DNA of 64,000 bases from Niabella insulamsoli (GCF_039652435.2 NZ_CP190246.1:2728001-2792000); one strand, 5' to 3'. Counted from the first letter of the stretch, positions 18,405 through 28,563 are shown. Translations and numbers: made by a program. The notes: a model not told the origin generated them from the sequence alone.

Positions 18405-19460
18405 ATGATGGACAAAATTCTGGAAAATATGTTTTTCAGGTTGTTTGCCCGCAAGCTGTCAGGTAGCGCTACCGCTGAAGACTTAGAGCAGTTAGACGAA
18501 ATCCTTGAACAGCATCCGGAGCTGCAGTTTTTTTATCATGAATTAATAAAACCTGCGCAACCTAACGCAAAAAGTTTGGAAAAGGCTGAACAGTCATTCA
18601 CATCCGACGTGATGAAAATGCAACTGAGCGGCGTGTGGGATCATCATGAGCTCCCACCAGAAAAATCGCGGCGCGGTCTCGTCAGGAAAATATATCGCAT
18701 CGTGGTACCTGCGGCGGCGGCATTAATCATAGCAATGCTGTTTCTGAACGTAAACACAAGGAAGACCAGAACTACCGTCAGCAACGAAACCGCTACTACC
18801 AGGGGATCTAAATCAACAGTCAAATTACCAGACGGAACAACCGTTATGCTAAACGCCAATAGCCGCCTTCGGTATGACGAAACTTTTAAAAAAAATAACA
18901 GGGAAGTGACGTTGGAGGGCGAAGCTTATTTTGATGTTGCACACGACGCCTCCAGTCCGTTTATTATCCATACCAACAATGCCGATATCAAGGTGTTGGG
19001 AACGACATTTAACGTGCGGTCGATGAAAAACGGATATTTTGAAACAGCGCTGATAAAAGGAAAAGTGTCGGTGTCTTTAAATGATCTGCAGAAAAGAAAT
19101 TTTGTGCTTGAGCCCGGTGAAAAGTTAATGGTTGGTGAAGAAGGGCGTGAAAATGCTACCCCGGAAAAGGAGCATATCAAACCAGTAAAAATAGATCATA
19201 TCACGAAAGTTGATAGCCTCATCGCAGAAACCTCTTGGACACAAGACCAGTTGGTTTTTGTAGATAAGCCCTTTGCTGAAATCGCAGAGGTGCTGGAAAA
19301 TGCTTTTTCTGTAAAATTTATATTCAAATCGGAGAAAGCCCGACTCTATAGATATAACGGTGTATATAGCGATACCGATTTAAATGAAATTTTGAAAATT
19401 CTTGATTGTTCTAAACATTTCAAATATCGGCGAGAAAAGCATATTGTTTGGATCGAATAG
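18405..19460 (+). CDS. FecR-family anti-sigma factor
   Basis: This 351-residue inner-membrane regulator has a cytoplasmic N-terminal part (about 1-90), one transmembrane helix (IVVPAAAALIIAMLFLNV, about 99-116) and a periplasmic FecR domain (KSTVKLPDGTTVMLNANSRLRY onward, with VTLEGEAYFDVAHD and IKVLGTTFNVRSM). A C-terminal DUF4974-type domain (FVDKPFAEIAEVLENAF...) ends the protein. It should hold the upstream ECF sigma inactive until the STN domain of the downstream SusC-type receptor signals ligand binding. ATGATG at 18405 gives the start, 54 bases after the sigma gene. Confidence 0.93.
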   Translation: MMDKILENMFFRLFARKLSGSATAEDLEQLDEILEQHPELQFFYHELIKPAQPNAKSLEKAEQSFTSDVMKMQLSGVWDHHELPPEKSRRGLVRKIYRIVVPAAAALIIAMLFLNVNTRKTRTTVSNETATTRGSKSTVKLPDGTTVMLNANSRLRYDETFKKNNREVTLEGEAYFDVAHDASSPFIIHTNNADIKVLGTTFNVRSMKNGYFETALIKGKVSVSLNDLQKRNFVLEPGEKLMVGEEGRENATPEKEHIKPVKIDHITKVDSLIAETSWTQDQLVFVDKPFAEIAEVLENAFSVKFIFKSEKARLYRYNGVYSDTDLNEILKILDCSKHFKYRREKHIVWIE

Positions 19461-19528
19461 CCGTCCCTACTTTTCACTTTTTAAACAAAGACTTTATGAA
19501 TAAAAAATAAACAAAAAACAAACAAAAA

Positions 19529-19552
19529 AGGAGAATGCTGGAACATTCTCCT
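19529..19552 (+). other. Perfect hairpin in the fecR-susC intergenic region
   Basis: AGGAGAATG (19529-19537) and CATTCTCCT (19544-19552) form a perfect 9-bp stem with a 6-base loop, 58 bases before the SusC start. A second small stem (CCCGC at 19562, GCGGG at 19581) follows. The A-rich tract on the 5' side means the T-run needed for termination is on the minus strand, where no gene ends. On the plus strand it is more likely an mRNA leader structure affecting stability or readthrough between the regulatory genes and susC. Confidence 0.45.
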
Positions 19553-19610
19553 GAGTAAATGCCCGCCAAATTTGACTTCAGCGGGAATATTTAAAACCTA
19601 AATCAAATAT

Positions 19611-22600
19611 ATGCAAAAATGCACTTGCCATGAAGCAAAAGCCAAACGTCTGCGCTTCAGAAAAACTCTGTTCATTATGAAACTATCGCTGATTCTTCTT
19701 TCGTTTGCTTTGCACGTATCAGCAGCTAATTTCGGGCAAACCATCAGCCTGAAAGAGGAGAATGTATCACTTCCCGACCTTTTTAAGAAAATAGAAAACA
19801 GGTCGCCTTATCGCTTCTATTTTGCAAGCGATGTATTACCCAAAAAATATTTTGCTTCCATTTATGCAGAAAATGCTACCATCAGCCATGTTATGGAAAA
19901 AATTCTGGCAGGCGCCAATCTGTCGTGGAAGCAACTGCAGGGCAACAGAATAGTCATCATGGAAAATGCCGCCGACTCAGGAACGGCATCCATTATCAAA
20001 ACCATAACCGGGATTGTAAGAGACAACACCGGCGCGCCATTAGAGAACGTGTCGGTGATGATAAAAGCAACCGGAACGGGCGTTACCACCACCGAAAGCG
20101 GCAGGTTTTCCATCAATGCAGACGAGGGCGATGTACTCGTGTTCTCGCGCGTTGGATATAAAGATCAGGAGATCACCATCACAATACAGGAAACGCTTGA
20201 CGTGATTTTGCAAACCACCGAAGGCAGCCTGGATGAAGTAATTGTAGTGGGATATGGAGTTCAAAAAAAGGAAAGTCTTACAGGGGCTTTACAAACCATC
20301 GACGGCGGTAAACTAAGAGATATCACCAACCCCTCCGTTGAAAATATGCTAAACGCCAAAGTTGCAGGCGCCTTTGTGGCGCCCGGTTCGGGCAGACCCG
20401 GATCCAGGGGAGCCGTAGTCATAAGGGGCCAGGCGACGCTTAATGGAACGACCAGTCCGTTGTGGGTTATTGACGGGGTTATTGTAGGATCAAGCGCGGG
20501 AGACCTAAACCCGGATGATATTGAAACGATGACCGTACTGAAAGATGCGGCGTCCACTGCCATCTATGGTTCTCAGGGAGCCAATGGCGTTGTGGTGGTG
20601 ACAACGAAAAAAGCCAGAGCCGGAAAAACAACGATTAATGTTTCTTCGCGCACGGGTGTCAACCAGCTTACCAATGGAAACCTTAAAATGATGAATGGCG
20701 CAGAATTGTATGATTATTATGCTTCCTTCGCCAACGCGAACACTATAGCCTTTCCCCGCTGGAATCCCAACCTGCGGAACAGTAATTTTGACTGGTGGGA
20801 TTTAGCCACTCAAAATGGTTTTACGCAGAATCATAACGCGTCGATATCCAGCGGTACAGAAAAATTACAATCTTATTTCTCCATAGGACTATATGACGAA
20901 AAAGGCGCTGTGAAAGGATACGATTACAGACGCTACAATCTTCGCCTTACACAAACTTACCAACCGGTTAAATGGTTAAAAATCAAACCGGCTATTGTAG
21001 GCTCTTACCGCCAGGTTGACGATCGCGAGTATTCGACAACGGCGATGTATTCTAACTTTCCCTGGGATAGTCCTTACGACAGTGTGGGCAACCTTGTGCC
21101 TCATCGTTCCAGCACATGGGTGAACAGCGCTGGCACCAATTATCTCTACGATCTGCAATGGAATCATGCAGAAAATAAAAATTACGAGCTGATGGGGAAC
21201 CTCGATTTTGAGGTAAAAATCAACAACTGGCTTACTTTTAATTCTGTAAACAGCTACCGGTATAATACCTATGCGGCAAGCGGGTATAATGATCCGCGTT
21301 CCAATGCCGGCCTTAACGTGAACGGCCGATTGACGGATTACAGAAGCGAGTACGCAAGGCGCTATACCAACCAAATGCTGACGGTAAACAGAACCTGGGG
21401 CAAACATGCTTTGTATGCAGTGGGCGGTTATGAATTTAACGACTATTATGCCAAAACCCTGGATGTGTATGGGACTGGATTTATTCCCGGCTTTCAGGTT
21501 TTAGACGTTGTGGCCAAACCCGAACGCACCAAAGGCGATATCAACGAATGGGCGGTTCAATCTTTTATATCCAAAGCCAACTACACCTATGCAGGCAGGT
21601 ATCTTCTTGAAGCTTCGCTGCGCCGGGACGGAGCTTCCAATTTTGGTGACAACGCAAAATATGGTAACTTTTTTTCAATAAGTGGCGGATGGAACATTAA
21701 TAAGGAAGCCTGGTTTAATGTGGCCTGGATCGACATTTTGAAACTGAGGGCTTCTTACGGTTCCGCGGGTAACCGCCCCAGCGCACTTTATCCGCAGTAC
21801 GATCTCTATTCAGTATCAGCAGCTGCCAGCTACGATGAGCAATCCGGCGCTTTGATCAGTCAGATCGGCAATAAAGATCTGACTTGGGAAAGAACTTATA
21901 CGACAGGCATTGGCGTTGACGCGTCCTTTTTTCAAAATCGCGGACGAATCACTTTAGATTATTACAATAAGAATACTGATAATATCTTGTACCGGGTGCC
22001 TATCAGCGGATTGACCGGCGTAACCAGCATTTGGCAAAATATCGGTGAAATGAATAACAAAGGGATTGAGCTATCTATCGGCGGCGATATCATCCGCAAC
22101 AACGATTGGCTTTGGAGTTTAGACCTGAATTTCGGCCATAACACAAACAAACTTACCAAGCTTTATCCTACCAAAAACGCAGATGGAACTTATTCTGTTA
22201 AGCCGGTAATCATAAGCGATGGTTTAGGCATTGCGGGATCAGCACAACGTGTATTGGAGCCAGGCCGCCCCGTCGATACTTATTATTTAAAAGAATGGGC
22301 AGGCGTGAACCCAAACAATGGCGCGCCTTTGTGGTACCGGGTTGAGCGCGACGCAAACGGTAATGAGATTTCCAGGGACACTGTTTCAAGATATGCCCAG
22401 GCAACTTTTGAAAAACTTGGAAAAGCTTCCCCAAAATTTTTCGGTGGCTTTACAACGACCTTGCAGTTCCGACAGTTTGATCTAAATTCGGTGTTTGGCT
22501 ACTCGATCGGAGGTAAGGTTTACAACTATTCCCGCCAGGAATATGACTCAGACGGCACTTATACCGATCGCAATCAGATGAAGTTAATGCCAGAATGGAG

Positions 22601-22931
22601 CCGTTGGGAAAAACCGGGCGACATTGCCACCCACCCTGTGGCGCGATACAACAATTCGCAGCAGGGCAACCAGGTATCTTCCCGCTATCTCGAAAGCAAT
22701 GACTTTTTAAGGTTGCGTACCCTGACTTTGGGTTACAACTTCAAATTGGATAAGCCGGCGATCAAAAATTTACGGCTGTTTTTCACAGGGGAGAATTTGC
22801 TGGTTATTACTAAATACTCTGGTGTTGATCCGGAAATACCGGCTAATGATGGCGCCGTATTGAGCTCCACAAGCCCTTCTGTATATCCGGCTACCCGCAA
22901 GTATATGTTTGGATTGAATGTTTCATTCTAA
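19611..22931 (+). CDS. SusC/RagA TonB-dependent outer-membrane receptor with STN domain
   Basis: This 1106-residue protein imports a macromolecular nutrient across the outer membrane with its SusD lid. In order: an unusually long leader with the signal sequence at about residues 24-43 (MKLSLILLSFALHVSA), an STN (secretin/TonB N-terminal) signalling domain at about 50-105, a carboxypeptidase-like beta-sandwich at about 125-205 (ITGIVRDNTGAPLENV), a plug domain from about 215 (SLDEVIVVGYGVQKK), and the 22-strand beta-barrel ending in LNVSF. The STN domain should contact FecR in the periplasm. An internal ATG at residue 23 is an alternative start with a normal signal peptide. Confidence 0.95.
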   Translation: MQKCTCHEAKAKRLRFRKTLFIMKLSLILLSFALHVSAANFGQTISLKEENVSLPDLFKKIENRSPYRFYFASDVLPKKYFASIYAENATISHVMEKILAGANLSWKQLQGNRIVIMENAADSGTASIIKTITGIVRDNTGAPLENVSVMIKATGTGVTTTESGRFSINADEGDVLVFSRVGYKDQEITITIQETLDVILQTTEGSLDEVIVVGYGVQKKESLTGALQTIDGGKLRDITNPSVENMLNAKVAGAFVAPGSGRPGSRGAVVIRGQATLNGTTSPLWVIDGVIVGSSAGDLNPDDIETMTVLKDAASTAIYGSQGANGVVVVTTKKARAGKTTINVSSRTGVNQLTNGNLKMMNGAELYDYYASFANANTIAFPRWNPNLRNSNFDWWDLATQNGFTQNHNASISSGTEKLQSYFSIGLYDEKGAVKGYDYRRYNLRLTQTYQPVKWLKIKPAIVGSYRQVDDREYSTTAMYSNFPWDSPYDSVGNLVPHRSSTWVNSAGTNYLYDLQWNHAENKNYELMGNLDFEVKINNWLTFNSVNSYRYNTYAASGYNDPRSNAGLNVNGRLTDYRSEYARRYTNQMLTVNRTWGKHALYAVGGYEFNDYYAKTLDVYGTGFIPGFQVLDVVAKPERTKGDINEWAVQSFISKANYTYAGRYLLEASLRRDGASNFGDNAKYGNFFSISGGWNINKEAWFNVAWIDILKLRASYGSAGNRPSALYPQYDLYSVSAAASYDEQSGALISQIGNKDLTWERTYTTGIGVDASFFQNRGRITLDYYNKNTDNILYRVPISGLTGVTSIWQNIGEMNNKGIELSIGGDIIRNNDWLWSLDLNFGHNTNKLTKLYPTKNADGTYSVKPVIISDGLGIAGSAQRVLEPGRPVDTYYLKEWAGVNPNNGAPLWYRVERDANGNEISRDTVSRYAQATFEKLGKASPKFFGGFTTTLQFRQFDLNSVFGYSIGGKVYNYSRQEYDSDGTYTDRNQMKLMPEWSRWEKPGDIATHPVARYNNSQQGNQVSSRYLESNDFLRLRTLTLGYNFKLDKPAIKNLRLFFTGENLLVITKYSGVDPEIPANDGAVLSSTSPSVYPATRKYMFGLNVSF

Positions 22932-23006
22932 AAAAACTTCGAAAACAAAACGGCTTAAGCCTGCGCCAACTGATAAGCAGCTTAAGTCTAAAAATAAAAT
23001 GTACAC

Positions 23007-24707
23007 ATGAAAAAGATACTCATTGCCATAATAATCGGGTCGGTGATACTGCCCTCCTGTAAATTAGAACGTTTTACTTACGGAGCGATGGATTCAGAAA
23101 CCATCACCAATAATCCGGAAGCTTCACTACAGTCTTTGTTAAATGGAACTTACGCACAATTGAAAGCATGGTCGGACCCTATGCACCGCTGCGGAGAATA
23201 TGCCGGCGACAACATGATGATTCGCGGCTCCTCTACAGATGCTTTTTACGAATTTATTTCCTTTTCGCGCACGCCCAATAATTACCGGCTGGATCAATTT
23301 TGGAATTCAGGATACAAAGCCATTGCCCAGGCGTCCAACATTATCAACCTCATCGAGGAAGGCAAAACAGCTGATATCGACAATAAGCTCGGTGAGTGCT
23401 ACTACATTAGAGGCATGTTATATTTCTATTTTGTCCGCGCTTATGGACGCCCTTTCTATCAAAATCCGGAAACAAACCTCGGCGTTCCTATTGTAAACGG
23501 TACACCTGATGATGTAATCAACCTCGAACTACCAGACCGCGCTACGGTAAAGGCTACTTACGACCAGGTGATCAGCGACTTGAAAAAAGCAGAGGAACTC
23601 CTCACCATAGATAATGGCCCTATCTACGCCTCAAAAGGCGCGGCACAGGCGATGCTTTCTCGCGTTTATCTTTATATGAGCGGCACTTACCAGGCGCCAA
23701 ATACGGAGTACGCGCAGCTATCCGTAGATTATGCCAATAAAGTGATCAATTCTGGTGACTACGCATTGCTTCCAAGAGATCAATTTATGAAATACAATAC
23801 CTACACGCCAGAAAACAATACCGAAACCATATTTGCCGTTAAGCGCGTAGCCTCTGAATTTTCAGGTTTTGATCATTATTATGGCGTGGGTGGCATGTAC
23901 GCCAATATTGGTGGAATGGGCTGGGGCGAAATGTATGCCAGCGGAAAATATATCGACTTATTAAATGAAACCGGCAGAAACGACTGGCGTCCAAGCAAGT
24001 ATAAAATAGTGGATGCGCGGGCCGCTTTTATAGAACCCACTTATAAAGAAGGCGGCGCTGAAGTATTCCGTTTTATTAAACAAGACGGACCCGAAGTGCT
24101 CAACTACGCGCAGCTGGAAATTACACGCAGCGGCAGCAGCATTACCTGTAAGGAAGGAAATGACACTTATACCTTAACGCCCGTTGATGCACCGCAGGAA
24201 ATCTATTCTATTTTATATAAAGATGGAAAAACTTACACCGGGGTCATAGACAACTTCATCACGTTGAATCGCGTTTATCCCCAATTCTATATTGTAAAAT
24301 GCTCGCGCGAAGGAGAAGACTCTCATCTTCACTCGCCGGTTATAAGCCGCTTGGGCGAAATCTATTTAAATCGTGCAGAAGCTTATGCCAAACTGGGCAG
24401 ATACGATCAGGCGCTCGGCGATTTAAATACCATCAGAACCCGCTCGATTGTAGGGGGCGGCTATGCTTCGCTTAATGCATCGAACGCCAGCGAAAGGATT
24501 GATAAAGAGCGCCAGTTGGAACTCGCTTATCAGGCCGAACGCAGCTACGACGTGTTCCGCAATGGAGGGTCTTTAACCAGAAGATATCCCGGGCCTCATC
24601 AACAGTTTGAAACGATTGCCCCAACTGATTATCGGGTGGTGTACTATATTCCACAAAATGCGATCAACTCCTACCCTGGCACCTTGACGCAAAATCCCAC
24701 TCAGTAA
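23007..24707 (+). CDS. SusD/RagB nutrient-binding lipoprotein
   Basis: This 566-residue surface lipoprotein is the partner of the SusC-type receptor 75 bases upstream. The lipobox is ILPSC (lipidated Cys17). Family marks include tetratricopeptide-like helices such as YYIRGMLYFYFVRAYG near residue 133 and the C-terminal LGEIYLNRAEAYAKLGRYDQALGDLNTIRTRS-like region (LGEIYLNRAEAY near 450), followed by ERQLELAYQAERSYDVFRNG. It is the last gene before a strong terminator, so the locus contains no degradative enzyme. The ligand is unknown. Confidence 0.95.
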   Translation: MKKILIAIIIGSVILPSCKLERFTYGAMDSETITNNPEASLQSLLNGTYAQLKAWSDPMHRCGEYAGDNMMIRGSSTDAFYEFISFSRTPNNYRLDQFWNSGYKAIAQASNIINLIEEGKTADIDNKLGECYYIRGMLYFYFVRAYGRPFYQNPETNLGVPIVNGTPDDVINLELPDRATVKATYDQVISDLKKAEELLTIDNGPIYASKGAAQAMLSRVYLYMSGTYQAPNTEYAQLSVDYANKVINSGDYALLPRDQFMKYNTYTPENNTETIFAVKRVASEFSGFDHYYGVGGMYANIGGMGWGEMYASGKYIDLLNETGRNDWRPSKYKIVDARAAFIEPTYKEGGAEVFRFIKQDGPEVLNYAQLEITRSGSSITCKEGNDTYTLTPVDAPQEIYSILYKDGKTYTGVIDNFITLNRVYPQFYIVKCSREGEDSHLHSPVISRLGEIYLNRAEAYAKLGRYDQALGDLNTIRTRSIVGGGYASLNASNASERIDKERQLELAYQAERSYDVFRNGGSLTRRYPGPHQQFETIAPTDYRVVYYIPQNAINSYPGTLTQNPTQ

Positions 24708-24731
24708 GAGACTGGATTACGTAATCGCAAG

Positions 24732-24765
24732 AAAGGCTTTGGGCTCATGCTCAAAGCCTTTTTTA
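24732..24765 (+). terminator. Intrinsic terminator after the first susCD pair
   Basis: AAAGGCTTTG and CAAAGCCTTT form a 10-bp stem that extends by about three further pairs toward a 4-base loop, followed by a T-rich tail. It is placed 25 bases after the SusD stop codon. Confidence 0.85.
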
Positions 24766-24820
24766 ATAATTCTTAGCCTATGATTTAGAGGAGAAAAGTA
24801 GCAACCGCCTCCCTACCCAC

Positions 24821-27493
24821 TCAATCTGGTTTTATACTAAGCGGCAATGTTACAGTACCAAACCTGCCTTTCAAATCGGTGCCGTGAATGATAATAAGAT
24901 AGCTGCTTTTACTTTCTGTGGTATAAAAAGAAACCTCGGCACGCCCTTCCTCATTAGTGATCAAATCGGGGTTCCAGTATACCGTTTGTCTTAAGTCGGG
25001 GAAAATATTTTCTTCTTCTTTCGAGGGATAGCGCGGACTATAAAATTGCTTTCCTACAAAAGGCGCCATAGGTTTGAGGTAATAAATGCCCGGCACTTTC
25101 TTTAAAAACGGGCCCACACCGCCAAACGTCGTGATTTCAATAAATATCGGTGGCGTAAGCATATCAACTTCCATTGGATGAAGAAACTTGAAGGCATAGG
25201 CAGAAACATATCTCATACTACGCATCACTTCAATTCCTTTTACATCTTCGGCGGAATAATATTGCAGAACGTCGAAGGGATTCATTTCGAAAAAAGCTAA
25301 GTCCAGGCCATCGATAACAATATAAATCCGGGCCTTTCCAATTGCGAAAGGAGCGCCGCGCGTCATCGGAAAACCGCCGATTTGATCGCCTAAAACCTGT
25401 AGCAGAGATTGCTTGGGCGTTTTTTCTAATATCGCCTGGGTAATTGTTTGGTCAGCGCCTCCATCTTCATTCAGGTTTTTAGAGCCCACGATCTTTGCCT
25501 TTGCGGTAACGATCACTTCGTCCAGCATACGGCCATCACGCTTTAGCTGGTTCATAATCTCTGTTCGGCGATCGATTGCCTTTGTTAATGTAGTATCAAA
25601 AATAATTTGGCCAGGGTTGAACACGTCCGCCACTTCGGGCAGCGCAGGAAAACTTTGCTCCGCTACTTCCACTCCGATTCCAAAAGATTTCTCCTTTTTA
25701 TTCACTGCTTTTATCAGCATAGAAATACTGTCAGACAAGAAAGCCTGGAAATCATTGAAAGAAAATTGACCGGCATCGTTCGTCAATGTATCCGCGAAAA
25801 AAAATCCACCGCTCTGGCCCTGCCGGCCAAAAATAGTTACTTTGGTTCGGGGTGAAGGTTTGTTGAAAATATTCGTAACGCTGCCCGTGATCGAAAACGA
25901 TCGCTCATAGGGAAAAGTCTTAGGCGTATCATCAAGGCTATACCGAACCCAGCCCTGCGTAAGCATCAATGCCTGGGTTGCTTCGGCCTTAGGATATTTC
26001 AGATAATAACCGGGCTGCTCTACCTTCCCACGCAGCTCTGAACTCAGCAACATATAACTCATAATATTCCCCCGATCCGGATCAGAAGCTACCTGTCCCG
26101 AATCGACCACAGCAATTGAAAAACTGCCGGAAACCCCTGCTCCTGCCGCATTAGCCGCCGCTATCGACAACGAAACGCTATCTTTATTTCCATAAAAGGG
26201 TCGATTGGGGCGAACAGTAAGATTCAGGTGATCTTCGGGATGCCAGACAAAAAAGGCCTGCTCGTTGAGCGGCCATCCTTTCTCGTCATACACCGTAAAC
26301 CGGGCGACGCCGCTGGGAAAATCAGCAGCGGCTAATTTAATTTCATAATGCGGCCGACCTTTCAGCCTCGCTTTCATAAAACTAAGCCCCCGCGTCGCTC
26401 CGGTCATAAAGAAGGGCGTTTTGGCTTTATGCGCGCTTATATTTAATGTTACAACAATCGAATCTTGAGCATCGTTCCAGGAGACGCGAAGCATCTGACC
26501 CGATGACTCAACAGCCGGCAACGGAATCCTTGCTCCATCATGCATCACGGCAGTATATATTTGATCGGCGCGCGGTGTAATCCACAGATATCCCATTCCT
26601 TTAAACAGGGATGCAAACGAATCGACGATATGTCCACTACCGTCTTCAATCCATCCGCTCACATCGACTCCTTTTCCGTACAAATCAACGGCCTTGAAGG
26701 CAAGGCGCTGCCTGAATCCTGAAATAAAACTTCCACCCTCAGGCAAAAACTGAAGATCAAAGTTTTTACGATTCGTTGCTACCGGTACTTGTATGTCCAG
26801 GTTTTTGTTTTGGATCGTCAGCGTTAGATTTTCGCCAGAGCGCGGATCTTTCAATACGGTATCAATATAAATATTTCCTTCCCCATCCGTTACCATTTCG
26901 CGGCGAAATAGCCGGCCACTGCGGGATCTTAGTCTTACCAGTACTTTACTATTTGCAATCGGCGTCAAATTTTCAGATCTCAGGCCCGCCGCAATAAACA
27001 GCCGGTTATTATCAAAACTAATTTGACGGACACTGGCCTTCCATAAAGCAGCCGCAGGGTCGATAATACGGATATCGGTTTTATAAAAAAGCGTATCCCC
27101 AAAATTCCGCAACCGGTTAGTGTAGGCCCGCAACGTATAGGTTCCCTGGTGAAAAAGTTGATCGGTCAATGTTAGATTTGAGTAAAACATCCCCATGTAG
27201 CAATACGCGCTGATCCTTTTCACCAAAGCGCCTTCTGCATCGATTAGTTCGATATAGCTGATACGGCTACTGTCGTTTACCATATTGTAAGCCCCAGCGA
27301 CCAGGTAGCCCTTTAGCCACAGCGTATCGTTAATCTGATATTGCTGCCGGTCGGTATGGATAAAAATTCGTTCACGCCCGTCAAAAATCTGCAAGCTGTC
27401 GTGCTGTTCTACGCGGCTTTGAAAAGCATCAAATTGTGCCCTGACATCCCAAAAGGAAAGAATAAACCAAATCGTCAGGACATAAATTTTCAT
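24821..27493 (-). CDS. Exported MG2-like protein with an isolated TonB plug domain
   Basis: This 890-residue protein starts with a signal peptide (residues 1-19). It then has macroglobulin-type beta-domains: an MG2-like region at about 38-140 (IFIHTDRQQYQINDTLWLKGY) and more beta-sandwiches to about 640. A carboxypeptidase-regulatory-like segment near 530-570 precedes a TonB-receptor plug-like domain at about 656-790 (DEVIVTAKAK..., YIVIDGLDL). No beta-barrel follows; the last 90 residues look like another MG-type domain. Proteins of this architecture are common in Bacteroidota but of unknown function; a periplasmic or surface scaffold role is inference. It overlaps the upstream gene by 4 bases (ATGA). 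Confidence 0.75.
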   Translation of the reverse strand: MKIYVLTIWFILSFWDVRAQFDAFQSRVEQHDSLQIFDGRERIFIHTDRQQYQINDTLWLKGYLVAGAYNMVNDSSRISYIELIDAEGALVKRISAYCYMGMFYSNLTLTDQLFHQGTYTLRAYTNRLRNFGDTLFYKTDIRIIDPAAALWKASVRQISFDNNRLFIAAGLRSENLTPIANSKVLVRLRSRSGRLFRREMVTDGEGNIYIDTVLKDPRSGENLTLTIQNKNLDIQVPVATNRKNFDLQFLPEGGSFISGFRQRLAFKAVDLYGKGVDVSGWIEDGSGHIVDSFASLFKGMGYLWITPRADQIYTAVMHDGARIPLPAVESSGQMLRVSWNDAQDSIVVTLNISAHKAKTPFFMTGATRGLSFMKARLKGRPHYEIKLAAADFPSGVARFTVYDEKGWPLNEQAFFVWHPEDHLNLTVRPNRPFYGNKDSVSLSIAAANAAGAGVSGSFSIAVVDSGQVASDPDRGNIMSYMLLSSELRGKVEQPGYYLKYPKAEATQALMLTQGWVRYSLDDTPKTFPYERSFSITGSVTNIFNKPSPRTKVTIFGRQGQSGGFFFADTLTNDAGQFSFNDFQAFLSDSISMLIKAVNKKEKSFGIGVEVAEQSFPALPEVADVFNPGQIIFDTTLTKAIDRRTEIMNQLKRDGRMLDEVIVTAKAKIVGSKNLNEDGGADQTITQAILEKTPKQSLLQVLGDQIGGFPMTRGAPFAIGKARIYIVIDGLDLAFFEMNPFDVLQYYSAEDVKGIEVMRSMRYVSAYAFKFLHPMEVDMLTPPIFIEITTFGGVGPFLKKVPGIYYLKPMAPFVGKQFYSPRYPSKEEENIFPDLRQTVYWNPDLITNEEGRAEVSFYTTESKSSYLIIIHGTDLKGRFGTVTLPLSIKPD

Positions 27494-28443
27494 AGACTAT
27501 TTAATTGTTGAATCCTTGACTTGGCCGCCTGGAACTCGTCCCAAATCTGCTTCACGATGGTTGCGGCCGCAGGAATGTCATGAATAAGCGCGCTTGATTG
27601 TCCGATTTCCAATTCGCCCTCGTTAAGTTCTCCTTCAAACATGCCGCGCCTGGCACGGCCTTTTCCCAGCAATTGCTGCAAATCATCGGTAGTGGCGCCT
27701 TGCCGTTCCGCCGCTGACACCAGCTCATAAAATTTATTTTTTAGCAGTCTTACCGGCGTGAGTTGCTTTAAAGAAAGTTGCGTTGCCCCTTCAACTGCCT
27801 CCGACACGGCCTTTTTAAAATTGATATGGCAGGATGCTTCCTTCGAGGCCACAAACCGGGTTCCGATTTGCACGGCGTCCGCGCCTAAAGTCAATGCGGC
27901 AAGCATTTGCCTTCCCGTTGCAATGCCGCCGGCCGCAATCACCGGAATTTTAACTGCATCCGCCACTAATGGTATTAAAACCATCGTGGTTGTTTCTTCT
28001 CTGCCGTTGTGGCCTCCGGCTTCGAAACCCTCGGCTACCACGGCATCACAGCCAGCTTGCTCGGCCTTAACGGCGAATTTACTACTACTCACCACATGCA
28101 CTACCGTTCGCCCCGCATCTTTGAAAACTTTCGTCCAGGCTTTCGGATTGCCGGCGCTGGTGAAAATGATCGGCACTGCTTCTTCAAGAATAATTTGAAC
28201 CTGTTGCTCAACACCATGATACAAAAGAGGCAGGTTGACACCAAAAGGCCTGCTGGTCGCCGCTTTGCACTTTTGTATATGCTCTTTTAAGACAGGCGGC
28301 GCCATCGAGCCGGCGCCGATCAAACCGAGCCCGCCGGCATTGCTGACAGCGCTTGCCAATCTCCAGCCGCTTGTCCAAACCATTCCGGCCTGGATGATGG
28401 GGTATTGAATCTGAAATAATTGAGTGATCGGAGAAGGAAACAT
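27490..28443 (-). CDS. Nitronate monooxygenase / FabK-like flavoprotein
   Basis: This 317-residue FMN-dependent TIM-barrel enzyme is of the 2-nitropropane dioxygenase family. The family includes nitronate monooxygenases and the enoyl-ACP reductase FabK. Readable marks are PIIQAGMVWTSGWRLASAVSN at the N-terminus (residues 15-35), GLGLIGAG, the catalytic-type His in EGFEAGGHNG near residue 145, and the FMN-phosphate-binding AAGGIATGRQM and GADAVQIGTRFVAS stretches. Which activity applies cannot be decided here. Its stop overlaps the ATG of the following MG2/plug gene, so the two are cotranslated. Confidence 0.87.
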   Translation of the reverse strand: MFPSPITQLFQIQYPIIQAGMVWTSGWRLASAVSNAGGLGLIGAGSMAPPVLKEHIQKCKAATSRPFGVNLPLLYHGVEQQVQIILEEAVPIIFTSAGNPKAWTKVFKDAGRTVVHVVSSSKFAVKAEQAGCDAVVAEGFEAGGHNGREETTTMVLIPLVADAVKIPVIAAGGIATGRQMLAALTLGADAVQIGTRFVASKEASCHINFKKAVSEAVEGATQLSLKQLTPVRLLKNKFYELVSAAERQGATTDDLQQLLGKGRARRGMFEGELNEGELEIGQSSALIHDIPAAATIVKQIWDEFQAAKSRIQQLNSL

Positions 28444-28478
28444 TCTTGCTTTATTTGACAGCTTACCTCAGCTATAAA

Positions 28479-28486
28479 TAAAGGTA
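28479..28486 (-). promoter_or_regulatory. Candidate -7 element of the nitronate monooxygenase-like gene
   Basis: TACCTTTA on the minus strand differs from TAnnTTTG at the last base. It lies 35 bases before the ATG at 28443. The same TACCTTTA variant precedes pepP. Confidence 0.35.
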
Positions 28487-28563
28487 ACAATCGTTTCTTA
28501 CAAAAGATATTTACGGGAACAAATCGCTACCGGGCCTTTGTATTAGGTCCGCGTAAGAAAATA

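Noticed and set aside
15771..19626. Shared 17-mer TATGCAAAAATGCACTT at 15771 and 19610
   Set aside because: It is low in complexity, contains a simple TGCA-AAAA-TGCA pattern and lies in unlike contexts (a divergent spacer and a SusC start). Chance is a reasonable explanation for an AT-rich 17-mer in 64 kb.
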